Positions 34,700-44,067 of a stretch of DNA of 64,000 nt are shown piece by piece. The position numbers and the translations under genes were made by a program. A model generated the notes under the pieces. That model searched no databases. It was not told where the DNA came from and was given only the letters and a program-made list of their open reading frames with translations. Each line of letters starts with the position of its first letter. The first letter of the stretch is position 1. Source of the DNA: Parolsenella sp958406235 (GTDB taxonomy: Bacteria > Actinomycetota > Coriobacteriia > Coriobacteriales > Atopobiaceae); contig NZ_JBCLNF010000001.1 in NCBI RefSeq assembly GCF_039062465.1, positions 186,001 through 250,000 of the forward strand, in the 5' to 3' direction.

Positions 34700-35179
34700 A
34701 TGCAGCCAGGTGAGGAGATCGAGAACTTGGTCAACGAGCTCGAGGACATTATCTCCGATGGCAAGAAGCCCATCATGGGCGGCACCGGCAGCAATCCCAA
34801 GATTGTCGACGCTGACGCCGTCTACGAGCTTCTTGACGAGATCCGCAACGTCTTCCCGGAAGAGTTCCAGACCTCCCGTCGTATCCTCAAGGAGGAGGAC
34901 GAGATTCTCGCCCGCGCCCACCAGATGGCGGATTCCATCGTTGCTGATGCCCAGCAGCAGGCCATGATCCTCGCTGGCGACCAGGAGGTCGTCCGTCTCG
35001 CCAACCAGCAGGCCGAGGAGATTCGCGACCAGGCCACGCAGTACGCGAGCGACCTTCGCTACCACATCAACGAGTACGTCGAGAACCTGCTCACCGGCAT
35101 TGAGGACAACCTCAAGAGCGTTATCGGCACCCTCGAGCGCAACCGCCAGTCGCTCGATGACGGCTCTTCGCGCAGGTAA
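34700..35179 (+). CDS. DivIVA/SepIVA-like coiled-coil protein (often annotated ATP synthase b-like)
   Basis: 159 residues, acidic, no membrane segment. A short N-terminal helix (MQPGEEIENLVNELEDII) and a linker are followed by a segment typical of DivIVA-like proteins (VDADAVYELLDEIRNVFPEE, 37-56) and a long coiled coil with heptad-like Ala/Gln repeats (about 60-150). It sits directly before DUF177-rpmF-plsX-rnc-smc-ftsY. In Mycobacterium the DivIVA-domain gene sepIVA (Rv2927c) sits beside DUF177-rnc-smc-ftsY. A septal or cell-envelope scaffolding role is inferred from that synteny. Confidence 0.62.
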   Translation: MQPGEEIENLVNELEDIISDGKKPIMGGTGSNPKIVDADAVYELLDEIRNVFPEEFQTSRRILKEEDEILARAHQMADSIVADAQQQAMILAGDQEVVRLANQQAEEIRDQATQYASDLRYHINEYVENLLTGIEDNLKSVIGTLERNRQSLDDGSSRR

Positions 35180-35184
35180 TCCCC

Positions 35185-35748
35185 ATGGAGCCTATTCGCG
35201 TTCTCATTGACGAGCGCCTCGAAGGCGCTGGAAGCGTCCTGCCCCTTTCCGGTCACATCGACGAGCCGGTCTACGAGCTTGGCGGCCGCGAGTTCAAGCT
35301 GCCTGGGGGCATCGACTACGACCTCGTCCTCACCAACGCCGGCGAGGGCATTCTCGCGTCCGGCATGGTTCGTGCCCATGTCCTCGGCACGTGTGACCGC
35401 TGCCTCGAAGACGCCGAGTTCGACGTCGCCTCCGAGGTGGACGAGTACTTCCTGTTCGAGGCTCCCGCCGAGGAAGAGCTCTCCGATGACGAGGATGAGG
35501 TGGACTTCTCCCTGGTGGACGAGGACCACACGATCGACGTCTCTGAGCCCATCATGACAGCCATCCTCATGGAGACGCCGTTCGTGGTGCTCTGCCGCGA
35601 GGATTGCAAGGGCCTCTGCCCCACATGCGGCGCGAACCTCAACGAGGGGGACTGCGGTTGCGCCGCGAAGCGCGAGGCTGAGAAGATCGCGGAGAGCCCG
35701 TTTGCGGCTCTTGCGGATCTAAACCTCGAGGATGATGACGAGAAGTAG
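35185..35748 (+). CDS. DUF177 (YceD-type) protein
   Basis: 187 residues. N-terminal beta-rich region, then CDRCLEDAEF near residue 72, an acidic stretch, and a C-terminal cysteine block CREDCKGLCPTCGANLNEGDC near 138, all typical of the YceD/DUF177 family encoded beside rpmF across bacteria. Members are linked to 23S rRNA accumulation in plants and bacteria. It starts 5 bases after the SepIVA-like gene and is followed after 142 bp by rpmF. Confidence 0.9.
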   Translation: MEPIRVLIDERLEGAGSVLPLSGHIDEPVYELGGREFKLPGGIDYDLVLTNAGEGILASGMVRAHVLGTCDRCLEDAEFDVASEVDEYFLFEAPAEEELSDDEDEVDFSLVDEDHTIDVSEPIMTAILMETPFVVLCREDCKGLCPTCGANLNEGDCGCAAKREAEKIAESPFAALADLNLEDDDEK

Positions 35749-35759
35749 CATATTTGCGC

Positions 35760-35826
35760 TTGACGTGAGAATCCTCCACCAAATACTGTGTATCTCTAGT
35801 GCGAACGCTCCATTTCGTGCTATCAT
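35760..35826 (+). promoter_or_regulatory. Candidate rpmF promoters
   Basis: TTGACG (35760-35765) with TACTGT (35784-35789) at 18 bp, and an extended -10 TGC-TATCAT (35818-35826) 65 bases before rpmF. Either could add ribosomal-gene-level expression within the cluster. Confidence 0.45.
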
Positions 35827-35890
35827 TCCAATTCGTCTGTGATAGACCGTCGCGTGCGGTGCGGCGTAAGTTCAGTAAGAGAGGTCAACA

Positions 35891-36070
35891 ATGGCAGTAC
35901 CCAAGCAGAAGAAGGGCCGCGGCGCGACCCACACCCGTCGCTCGGCCAACAGCAAGCTCGCTATGCCGGCCCGCTCCACGTGCCCCCAGTGTGGCGCCGT
36001 GAAGCTCCCGCACCGCGTGTGCCCGAGCTGTGGCTACTACAATGGCCGTCAGGTCATCGTAACCGAGTAG
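35891..36070 (+). CDS. rpmF: 50S ribosomal protein L32
   Basis: 59 residues, basic, starting MAVPKQKKGRGATHTRRS with zinc-ribbon cysteines CPQCG and CPSCG, the usual L32 size and pattern. AGAGGT precedes the ATG. It lies between DUF177 and plsX as in many bacteria and is followed by its own terminator. Confidence 0.97.
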   Translation: MAVPKQKKGRGATHTRRSANSKLAMPARSTCPQCGAVKLPHRVCPSCGYYNGRQVIVTE

Positions 36071-36092
36071 CCGCCATTCCTAGAGTGGCCAG

Positions 36093-36122
36093 AAGGCCGG
36101 CCCGGAAGGGTCGGCCTTTTTT
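36093..36122 (+). terminator. Terminator after rpmF
   Basis: AAGGCCGGCCC (36093-36103) pairs with GGGTCGGCCTT (36108-36118) with one G-T pair, followed by a T run. Confidence 0.92.
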
Positions 36123-36222
36123 GTTTATCGGGACACGGCAGCCGTGTGCGGGATGCTAAGGTGTTAACATCCTGCGCGGGCAGTGCCCCCGAGTCGCTTA
36201 TGTTCGTGAGAAGGGAACCACC

Positions 36223-37215
36223 ATGGTCCGTGTCGTAGTCGATGCCATGGGCGGAGACGAGAAGCCCGAGGTCGTTCTCGAGGGAATCGCCCGCGCTCTC
36301 GAGGCCGATGAAGACCTCGAGGTAGTCGTTGCCGGTAACGAGGACGTCGTCGTGCCGTTCTGTGCTAAGCACGCTCGTGCCGAGGCCCTCGTGACCACTG
36401 AGGCCATCGAGATGGACGAGCATCCCACGGAGGCCGTCCGTCGCAAGAAAGACTCCTCGATCGTGCGCGGCTGCCGCGCCGTCCGTGCGGGCGAGGCGGA
36501 CGCCTTCTTCTCCGCCGGCTCCACCGGTGCCATCCTCGCGGCGGGCACGCTCATCGTCGGCCGAGTCAAGGGCGTGAGTCGCGCTGCCCTCTGCGTCGCC
36601 ATGCCTGGCGCCGACGGTCACATGACGACCGTTCTCGACCTTGGTGCCAACGCGGATTGCCCGCCGGAGATGATCGTCCAGTTCGCTCGCATGGGCACCG
36701 CCTACTCCCAGATCGTGCTTGGCGTGGAGAATCCCACGGTGGGCCTGCTCAACAACGGCACCGAGGAGACCAAGGGCTCCGAGGCAGCTCTCGCCCGCCA
36801 TGCGGCGCTCGCGGCCACCAAGGGCATCAATTTCTCCGGCAACTGCGAGGGTCGCGACATTCTTACGGGTGACCTCGATGTCATCGTTTCCGATGGCTTC
36901 ACGGGCAACATCGCCCTCAAGGCCGTCGAGGGAACGGCGAAGTTCATCGTCTCCGCGCTGAAGGCAGCTGCAGGGGAGAGCAAGAAGGTTGCCCTCGGCG
37001 CGCTCTTGGCCAAGCCCGCCATGAAGGAGGTCACCGCGCTTCTGTCCGGCGACCGCTACGGTGGAGCCGCCCTGCTCGGCCTCAAGGCACCCGTGCTCGT
37101 GGGCCACGGTGCCACCAATCCGGACGCCATCATGAACGGTACGCTGACGGCGGCCCGCTGCGTTCGCCAGAACCTGTGCGGAAAGCTTGCCGAGGCGATT
37201 GTCGAGGCGGAGTAA
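36223..37215 (+). CDS. plsX: Phosphate acyltransferase PlsX
   Basis: 330 residues. It makes acyl-phosphate from acyl-ACP for phospholipid synthesis. The N-terminus VRVVVDAMGGDEKPEVVLEG, the SAGSTGAILAAGTL segment near residue 103 and VSDGFTGNIALKAVEGT near 222 are family hallmarks. AGAAGGG precedes the ATG. It lies after rpmF and before rnc; the usual acpP gene between plsX and rnc is absent. Confidence 0.95.
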   Translation: MVRVVVDAMGGDEKPEVVLEGIARALEADEDLEVVVAGNEDVVVPFCAKHARAEALVTTEAIEMDEHPTEAVRRKKDSSIVRGCRAVRAGEADAFFSAGSTGAILAAGTLIVGRVKGVSRAALCVAMPGADGHMTTVLDLGANADCPPEMIVQFARMGTAYSQIVLGVENPTVGLLNNGTEETKGSEAALARHAALAATKGINFSGNCEGRDILTGDLDVIVSDGFTGNIALKAVEGTAKFIVSALKAAAGESKKVALGALLAKPAMKEVTALLSGDRYGGAALLGLKAPVLVGHGATNPDAIMNGTLTAARCVRQNLCGKLAEAIVEAE

Positions 37216-37321
37216 ACCCTGCGCGATTGGCGGGTAGCGGGTACAATAACCTGATGTGTGTGACGGCGCTCCACGCGGGCGCCGTCGCCGTATCTAGCCG
37301 TTGCGACAGATGGGGGAGAGC

Positions 37322-38038
37322 ATGCCCCGCAACACCGCCACCGAGCGGATTCGCCACATCGAGAGCATCTGTGGCCACACCTTCAATAACCGCGACCTCG
37401 TAGAGGCCGCCATCACGCACCCGAGCGCCGTCGAGGGCCTGCCGGTCTCCGCCTCCTACGAGAGGCTCGAGTTCCTGGGAGACTCCATCCTCGGCGCCAT
37501 CGTCGCGACCGACCTCTTCGAGCGCTTCCGTGACATGGACGAGGGCGCGCTCACGCGCCTCAAGATTACCCTCGTCTCTGGCAAGACCCTCTCCGCCGTG
37601 GCAGACCAGCTCGGTATCGGCGAGTGCATCGTCTTTGGCGAATCTGAGAAGGGTACGGGCTCCCGCGGCCTCCACTCCGCCCTCGAGAACGTGTACGAGT
37701 CGGTTGTCGGCGCCCTGTACCTCGACGCCGGCTATGACGTCACGCACGAGTTCGTTCAGCGCACGCTTGGCCCCCACATGGTTCCCGAGCTCGCGGAGCG
37801 TCCCGTGAGCCCCAAGAGCCGTCTCCAGGAGATCACCCAGCGCGAGCTCCGCTGTGCCCCCGAGTACAAGCTTGAGGGCGAGAAGGGCCCCGCGCACAGC
37901 CCCACCTTCACCTCCGTCGTCCTCGTTGAGGGGAGGCGCATGGGCCGTGGCACCGGCTCCTCCAAGAAGGAAGCGGAGAGCGCGGCCGCAAGCGACGCCA
38001 TCAAGCGCCTCGCCGAGGAGGGCGTCAATTGTTCCTGA
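37322..38038 (+). CDS. rnc: Ribonuclease III
   Basis: 238 residues. The catalytic signature ERLEFLGDSIL is at residues 47-57 and the second acidic site in ENVYESVVGALYLDAG near 121; a C-terminal double-stranded RNA-binding domain (about 160-235) ends GSSKKEAESAAASDAIKRL. It cuts double-stranded RNA in rRNA processing. ATG 37322 is chosen because GGGGGAG lies just upstream; in-frame ATG 37310 and TTG 37301 are alternatives. It overlaps smc by 10 bases. Confidence 0.95.
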   Translation: MPRNTATERIRHIESICGHTFNNRDLVEAAITHPSAVEGLPVSASYERLEFLGDSILGAIVATDLFERFRDMDEGALTRLKITLVSGKTLSAVADQLGIGECIVFGESEKGTGSRGLHSALENVYESVVGALYLDAGYDVTHEFVQRTLGPHMVPELAERPVSPKSRLQEITQRELRCAPEYKLEGEKGPAHSPTFTSVVLVEGRRMGRGTGSSKKEAESAAASDAIKRLAEEGVNCS

Positions 38039-41000
38039 AGTCCCTCACGCTGAAGGGCTTCAAGTCCTTCGCGGACCGCACCCATATGGTCTTCGACCCG
38101 GGCCTCACCGTCGTGGTGGGACCCAATGGTTCGGGCAAGTCCAACGTTAGCGACGCCATCCTCTGGGTCCTGGGCGAGCAGAGCGCCAAGATGCTGCGCG
38201 GCCAGGCAATGGAGGATGTCGTCTTCTCGGGATCTTCTGCCCGCAAGCCAGTGGGAGTGGCCGAGGTCACCCTCGTGCTCGACAACACGGACCACACCCT
38301 GCCGGTCGACTTCTCCGAGGTCGGCATCACGCGCAGGATGTATCGCTCCGGCGAGTCCGAGTACCTCATCAACGGCGCTCCGGCCCGCCTCATGGACATC
38401 CAGGACATCCTGCATGACTCCGGCCTTGGCAAGGACACGCATTCGATCATCTCCCAGGGCAAGCTTGACTCGATCCTTTCGAGCCGCCCGGAGGAGAGGC
38501 GCGTCCTCATCGAGGAGGCCGCGGGCATCTCCAAGCACCGTCGTCGCAAGGAGCGCTCCCAGCGCAAGCTCGCAGACATGGACAAGAACCTCGTCCGAGC
38601 CCGCGACGTCGCGCGAGAGCTCAACCGCCAGCTTCGCCCGCTCGAGCGTCAGGTTGACCGCGCGAAGCGCTGGGAGGAGCTTGACCGTCGCCTGTCAGAG
38701 CTCACCTGCCAGCTCGCCGTCGACGACGTGAGGCGTCTCCAGCGCCAGTGGACCGAGCTCGAGTCCCGCGCCAAGGAGGCCTCGGCCGCCGTCGAACTCG
38801 CGCAGTTCCGCGCGGACGAGAAGTGCCGCGAGCTCGAGAAGCTCCAGAGCCTGCTCGAGCAGAAGGGCCTCTTCGTCGGAGACCTCGGCGAGCAGCGCCG
38901 CCGCTGCAGCGACATCCTCGGCCGCCTCGAGAGCGACATGCGCCTCCTCGAGGAGAAGGGCCGCAACATGGTCGATCGCCTCTCTGAGACGCGCATGACG
39001 CTCTCGCAGGTCGATCGCCAGAAGAGCGAAGCATCGAGCGAACTCGAGGACGTCTCTGGACGCCTGTCTGACACGCGCGTCGCGACCGAGACCCTCGAGG
39101 CGGAGGTCAAGCGCCTTGAACCCGCGGCTCGCGAGGCCACGTCCGCTCGCCGCGAGGCTGGCTCGGCCCAGGCGCGCCTCAATGACGAGCAGCGCTCCTG
39201 CCAGCGCGAACTCGACGACGCGACGCTCGCACACGCCAAGCTGACGGACGAAATCAGTAACGCCGAAGTCGAGGACCAGATGTTCGCGAGCCGTCTCGCG
39301 CAGATCGACGAGCAGCTGGAGACCGCCGAGGCCGCGCTCGCGAGTCGCTCCGGCAGGCTCGAGGAGCTTGCCTCGAGCATCGAGGACGCCCGCGCCGCCG
39401 CGGAGGCCGCCAAGGAGGAGATCTCTCGCCTCGCGGCTGAGAGGGATACCGCTCGCGAGGCCGCGAAGGCCGCACGCGAGGCGTTGGGCGCCGCCAAGGC
39501 TGCGCTCTCTGGCGCCCAGGCTAAGCTCGAGGCACTTCGCTCTATCGACGCTGGGCTCGTTCCGGGTTCCGAGTCCCTCGAGGGGCGCGTGTTGTCTGAC
39601 GGCTCGCTCGCGGGCCTCGTTCGCTATCGCCTCGCTGACATCGTGAGCGCCCCGGCCGAGCTCGACTCGCTCGTCGAGCGCCTTCTCGGCGACACGCTCT
39701 CCGCGCCTGTCGTTTCCGCGGGCGCTGACGTCGCGCGTCTCATGGATGCCGCCGCGGGCGAGGCGTCGGCCGCCGGCTCCCTTACGGTCCTTAACCTCTC
39801 CGAGACCGCGCCCGTCGCGCCCCAGGGGGAGGGCCGTCGCCTCGTCGACATGCTTGACGTCGAGGATGGCGCCAGGGGCCTCGTCGAACGCCTCTTGGGC
39901 GATGTCTTCATCGTCGATTCCCCCGAGGCGGCGGTGCGCGCCCACGCCGCGAACCCGGGCCTTACTTACGTTACCGAGTCCGGCGTCGTTGCGACGAGCG
40001 ACGGTCGCACGCGGGCTGGCGTCTCCGCCGGCGCCGCAGCGGGCACGCTCGAGCGCAGGCGCGAGGTCGCAGCTCTTGAGGAGGGCATGCCCGCCCTCGA
40101 GGCAGCCGTCGCCTCGGCAGACTCGACGCTCGCGAACGCCTCTGCCACCGCGGATGCCGCCGCGGACGCCCTCGCCCAGGCTCGCGACGCCTCCGCCGAT
40201 GCCGCCGGCGAGCTCTCCCGCCTCACCGGCGAGAGGGACTCCCTCAACTCGGAGATCGGCCGTCTGCAGTCTCAGGTAAGCTCCGCTCGCGACGAGCGCA
40301 CGCAGGTTGAGGCCCGCCGCGAGAAGGCACGCGAGCGCACCCGCGAGGCCCGTCCGCGCTTGGACGAGCTTAAGGCCAAGGCAGATGCCGCAAAGGACCG
40401 TCTCGCCAAGCTGTCGCGCGATCTCGAGGAGGCCAACACCCGCCGTCGCGAGGCCTCTCGAGCGGAGGACGAGGCCACAAAGAAGGCCGCGGACGCGCGC
40501 CTCAAGCTTGCGACGAGCCGCGAGCGCCTGCATCACCTCGATGAACGCCAGCGTGAGCTCTCTGGCCGGATTTCCTCCCTTGACGAGCGCGCCCGCGCCG
40601 CGGAGGAGGTCACTCGCTCCCTCGAGGTGCTACGCCTCCGCGTCGATCCGCTCCATGAGCGCTACGAGGCGATTCACGAGGCTTGTAAGACCTGGGCAGA
40701 GCGCCTGCGTGACCGCGCGAGCCTCGCCGAGGCGGACTCCGACTCCCTCAAGAAGACCATCGGCGACGCGAAGCAGCAGGTCGCGGACGCCAATGCGGCA
40801 CTTGAGCAGGCCAAGGGTGCCCAGAGCGACGTCAAGGTGGAGAGTGGACGCCTCGAGGTCCGCGTCGAGCAGGCGATCGCGCAGATTACGGCCGACGGTA
40901 GGCACGTCCTCGAAGAGGCGCTGCAGATGCCCGAGCCCGATGACCGCGAGGCCACCGAGCGCGAGGTCGCGTCCCTACGCCGCCAGATCGAGAGCCTCGG

Positions 41001-41616
41001 TCCCGTCAACCAGGTTGCGATGGACGAGTACACCAAGCTCAAGGAGCGTGCGGACTACATCGGAGCTCAGCTCGAGGACCTTGAGAGGGCCCGTGCCGCG
41101 CTCGTCAAGATCACCGCGGCCATCGACCGCAAGATGCGCAGGCAGTTCCTCGAGACTTTCGAGGCCGTGAACGCCAACTTCATCGAGATCTTCGGCATGC
41201 TCTTCCCCGGCGGTAAGGCACATCTCGAGATGTGCGACCCGGACCACCCCGCGGAGACCGGCATCGAGGTCGTGGCGCAGCCTAAGGGCAAGCGCATCGC
41301 GAAGATGACGCTCATGAGCGGTGGCGAGAAGTCCCTCACGGCCCTCGCGCTGCTCTTCGCCGTCTATCGCACGCGAACCGTGCCGTTCTACGTCTTCGAC
41401 GAGGTGGAGGCGGCGCTCGACGACGCCAACCTCGACAAGCTTCTCGATGCCATCGAGCAGCTCAAGGAGACGACGCAGCTCATCGTTATTTCGCACCAGA
41501 GGAGGACCATGGAGCAGGCCGACGTCCTGTACGGCGTCTCCATGCAGGCCGATGGTGTCAGTCACGTTGTATCCCAGCGGCTTGACCGCGCGACAGGAAA
41601 GGTGGTCGATGCCTGA
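38029..41616 (+). CDS. smc: Chromosome segregation ATPase SMC
   Basis: 1195 residues. Head parts: Walker A VVGPNGSGKSNVSDAI (near residue 27) and, at the C-terminus, signature LMSGGEKSLTALAL near 1095 with Walker B FDEVEAALDDAN near 1122. Two long coiled coils (about 165-490 and 670-1010) flank a hinge (about 500-660) with the expected glycines. It organises the chromosome with ScpA/ScpB. Translation begins at TTG 38029 inside the end of rnc, behind GAGGAGG, because MFLKSLTLKGFKSFA is the conserved family start. Its TGA overlaps the ftsY ATG. Confidence 0.96.
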   Translation: MFLKSLTLKGFKSFADRTHMVFDPGLTVVVGPNGSGKSNVSDAILWVLGEQSAKMLRGQAMEDVVFSGSSARKPVGVAEVTLVLDNTDHTLPVDFSEVGITRRMYRSGESEYLINGAPARLMDIQDILHDSGLGKDTHSIISQGKLDSILSSRPEERRVLIEEAAGISKHRRRKERSQRKLADMDKNLVRARDVARELNRQLRPLERQVDRAKRWEELDRRLSELTCQLAVDDVRRLQRQWTELESRAKEASAAVELAQFRADEKCRELEKLQSLLEQKGLFVGDLGEQRRRCSDILGRLESDMRLLEEKGRNMVDRLSETRMTLSQVDRQKSEASSELEDVSGRLSDTRVATETLEAEVKRLEPAAREATSARREAGSAQARLNDEQRSCQRELDDATLAHAKLTDEISNAEVEDQMFASRLAQIDEQLETAEAALASRSGRLEELASSIEDARAAAEAAKEEISRLAAERDTAREAAKAAREALGAAKAALSGAQAKLEALRSIDAGLVPGSESLEGRVLSDGSLAGLVRYRLADIVSAPAELDSLVERLLGDTLSAPVVSAGADVARLMDAAAGEASAAGSLTVLNLSETAPVAPQGEGRRLVDMLDVEDGARGLVERLLGDVFIVDSPEAAVRAHAANPGLTYVTESGVVATSDGRTRAGVSAGAAAGTLERRREVAALEEGMPALEAAVASADSTLANASATADAAADALAQARDASADAAGELSRLTGERDSLNSEIGRLQSQVSSARDERTQVEARREKARERTREARPRLDELKAKADAAKDRLAKLSRDLEEANTRRREASRAEDEATKKAADARLKLATSRERLHHLDERQRELSGRISSLDERARAAEEVTRSLEVLRLRVDPLHERYEAIHEACKTWAERLRDRASLAEADSDSLKKTIGDAKQQVADANAALEQAKGAQSDVKVESGRLEVRVEQAIAQITADGRHVLEEALQMPEPDDREATEREVASLRRQIESLGPVNQVAMDEYTKLKERADYIGAQLEDLERARAALVKITAAIDRKMRRQFLETFEAVNANFIEIFGMLFPGGKAHLEMCDPDHPAETGIEVVAQPKGKRIAKMTLMSGGEKSLTALALLFAVYRTRTVPFYVFDEVEAALDDANLDKLLDAIEQLKETTQLIVISHQRRTMEQADVLYGVSMQADGVSHVVSQRLDRATGKVVDA

Positions 41617-42515
41617 TGGGGCTTGCTGACCGCTTGAGGAGCGGACTCGCGAAGTCTCGCGAGGCGCTGAACCAGATCTTCTACATGGGCGGCGACGTCG
41701 ACGAGCAGTTTTGGGAGGATCTCGAGGACACCCTCGTCATGGGTGACATCGGTCCCGAGCTCGCGATGAGTGTCACGGATGACCTCCGCGAGCTTGCCGC
41801 AAAGAAGGGCCTGCGCACGGCTGACCAGCTCCGCGAGGCCCTCGCCAAGCGCCTGGCCGAGGCGTTCCCCACCTCCGAGCGCGATCCGTTCGACGACACG
41901 CCGAGCTGCGTGCTGTTCGTCGGCATCAACGGCGCCGGCAAGACCACCACGGTGGGCAAGCTTGCCGCAGCCGCGAAGGGCAAGGGCAAGTCCGTCCTCA
42001 TCGGCGGCGCCGACACCTTCCGCGCCGCCGCGATCGAGCAGCTCCAGGTCTGGGGCGAGCGCGCTGACGTGCGCGTCGTCACCCGCGAGCGCGGCGCTGA
42101 CCCCGCGAGTGTCTGCTACGACGTGGTCGAGACCGCGGAGCGCGAGGGCACGGAGCTCATGCTTATCGACACCGCCGGACGCCTGCACACGTCTCCCGAG
42201 CTCATGCGCGAGCTCGCCAAGATCGTGAACGTCACGCGCAAGCGCGCGAGCATGCCCGTGACCGTCGTCCTCGTCGTCGACGCGACCACCGGCCAGAACG
42301 GCCTCGCACAGGCGAAGGAGTTCAACGACGCGCTCGATCTCGATGGCCTCATCGTGACGAAGCTCGACGGCACCTCGAAGGGCGGCATCGCGGTCTCGAT
42401 CGCGAGCCAGCTCGACCTGCCGATCTGGCGCATCGGTGTGGGCGAGGGCATTGATGACTTCCAGTCCTTCGACGCGCTCAACTTCACTCGCGCCCTTGTG
42501 GGCGAGACGATCTAG
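41616..42515 (+). CDS. ftsY: Signal recognition particle receptor FtsY
   Basis: 299 residues, a short FtsY with only N and G domains; the acidic membrane-binding A domain of E. coli is missing. GTPase motifs: GINGAGKTTTVGKLA near residue 107, DTAGRLHTSPELM near 187, TKLDGTSKGG near 247. It receives ribosome-SRP complexes at the membrane. It overlaps smc by one base and precedes ffh, the other SRP GTPase. A weak hairpin (GGCTCG/CGAGCC, 42515-42533) overlaps its stop. Confidence 0.95.
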   Translation: MGLADRLRSGLAKSREALNQIFYMGGDVDEQFWEDLEDTLVMGDIGPELAMSVTDDLRELAAKKGLRTADQLREALAKRLAEAFPTSERDPFDDTPSCVLFVGINGAGKTTTVGKLAAAAKGKGKSVLIGGADTFRAAAIEQLQVWGERADVRVVTRERGADPASVCYDVVETAEREGTELMLIDTAGRLHTSPELMRELAKIVNVTRKRASMPVTVVLVVDATTGQNGLAQAKEFNDALDLDGLIVTKLDGTSKGGIAVSIASQLDLPIWRIGVGEGIDDFQSFDALNFTRALVGETI

Positions 42516-42586
42516 GCTCGAGCTTACCGAGCCTTCCCTGACGTCTGGCCAGTACTGTCCGCAATGAATCCCAGCTAGGAGCTTCG

Positions 42587-43990
42587 ATGTTCAATAGCCT
42601 CTCAGACCGCCTCACGGATACCTTTGACAAGCTGCGTGGCAAGGGTCGCCTCACGGAGGACGATATCAACGCGGCAATGCGCGAGATTCGCATGGCGCTG
42701 CTCGAGGCGGACGTCAACTTCCGCGTGGTCAAGGACTTCGTGGCCCGCTGCAAGGAGCAGTGTCTCACGGCAGAGGTCCTTACCTCTCTGACGCCTGCGC
42801 AGAACGTCGTCAAGGTCGTTCTCGCCGAGCTTACGGAGCTTCTTGGCTCCACCGAGAGCAAGCTCACCCTCATGCCCAACCGCACGCCCAACGTGATCAT
42901 GCTCGTTGGCCTGCAGGGCTCTGGTAAGACCACCGCGAGCGCCAAGCTTGCCTACATGCTCAAGAAGCAGGGGCACTCTCCGCAGCTCGCTGCGTGCGAC
43001 ACGCACCGTCCCGCCGCGGCTGACCAGCTCGAGACCCTTGGCGGCGAGATTGGCGTACCGGTCTACCGCGGTGACGGCAAGGACCCCGTCGCGATCGCGC
43101 GCGAGGCCGTCCAGGAGGCCGTCGACCACCTCCGCGACGTGGTCATCGTCGACACCGCCGGCCGTCTCCAGATCGACGAGCTCATGATGCAGGAGGCCGT
43201 CGACATCAAGAGCGCGGTCAAGCCCGACCAGGTCCTTATGGTCGTCGACGCGATGACCGGCCAGGACATCGTCAACGTCGTTTCCGAGTTCGCCGAGCGC
43301 ACCGATTTTGACGGCGTCATCATGTCCAAGCTCGATGGCGACGCCCGCGGCGGCGGCGCGCTGTCCGTCCGCGCCGTGACGGGCAAGCCCATCAAGTTCG
43401 TCTCCATGGGCGAGAAGCCCGAGTCCCTCGAGGTCTTCCATCCGGATCGCATGGCCAAGCGCATCCTCGGCATGGGTGATGTCGTGGGCATCATCGAGAC
43501 GGCCCAGGCCAACGCCGACGCCGCTTCCGCCGCCGAAGCCGAGAGGATGCTCCGCGAGGGCTTCACGATGGACGACATGCTTGCCCAGATGCAGCAGATT
43601 CGCAAGATGGGCGGCATGGGAAAGATCTTGGGTATGCTTCCCGGCGGAGACAAGGCGCTGCGCCAGATGGGCGGCGATAACTCCGAGGAGCAGATGCGCC
43701 AGATCGAGAGCATCATCTTCTCGATGACGAAGCAGGAGCGCGCTCGCCCGGGCATCATCAACGGCATGCGCCGCCAGCGCATCGCGCGCGGCTCCGGACA
43801 CTCCGTGCAGGACGTCAACCGCCTCATCAAGCAGTGGAGCGAGCTCAACAAGATGATGGGCAAGATGCGCGGCATGATGGGGAGCGGCAACCGCAAGCAG
43901 GCCAAGCGCCAGATGCAGCAGATGATGCGTCAGATGGGCGGCGGCATGCCGGGCGGCATGGGCATGCCCGGAGGAAAGCTGCCTTTCTAA
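42587..43990 (+). CDS. ffh: Signal recognition particle protein Ffh
   Basis: 467 residues: N domain (1-90), G domain with GLQGSGKTTASAKLA near 106, DTAGRLQIDELM near 187 and SKLDGDARGGGALS near 247, then a Met-rich M domain (about 300-445) for signal peptides and SRP RNA, ending in a Gly/Met-rich tail. AGGAG precedes the ATG. It closes the smc-ftsY-ffh run; no SRP RNA gene was recognised nearby. Confidence 0.96.
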   Translation: MFNSLSDRLTDTFDKLRGKGRLTEDDINAAMREIRMALLEADVNFRVVKDFVARCKEQCLTAEVLTSLTPAQNVVKVVLAELTELLGSTESKLTLMPNRTPNVIMLVGLQGSGKTTASAKLAYMLKKQGHSPQLAACDTHRPAAADQLETLGGEIGVPVYRGDGKDPVAIAREAVQEAVDHLRDVVIVDTAGRLQIDELMMQEAVDIKSAVKPDQVLMVVDAMTGQDIVNVVSEFAERTDFDGVIMSKLDGDARGGGALSVRAVTGKPIKFVSMGEKPESLEVFHPDRMAKRILGMGDVVGIIETAQANADAASAAEAERMLREGFTMDDMLAQMQQIRKMGGMGKILGMLPGGDKALRQMGGDNSEEQMRQIESIIFSMTKQERARPGIINGMRRQRIARGSGHSVQDVNRLIKQWSELNKMMGKMRGMMGSGNRKQAKRQMQQMMRQMGGGMPGGMGMPGGKLPF

Positions 43991-44020
43991 TCTCACGGAA
44001 GCGCTATAGCAAACAATTAG

Positions 44021-44061
44021 GCCGCCTGCGAATTTGCCGAGATGGCAACGGCGCAGGCGGC
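44021..44061. terminator. Two-step hairpin between convergent ffh and Cof phosphatase genes
   Basis: GCCGCCTGCG (44021-44030) and CGCAGGCGGC (44052-44061) form a perfect 10-bp stem with an inner TTGCC/GGCAA stem. Flanks are only moderately T-rich on both strands, fitting a bidirectional terminator. Confidence 0.75.
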
Positions 44062-44067
44062 TTGCCT

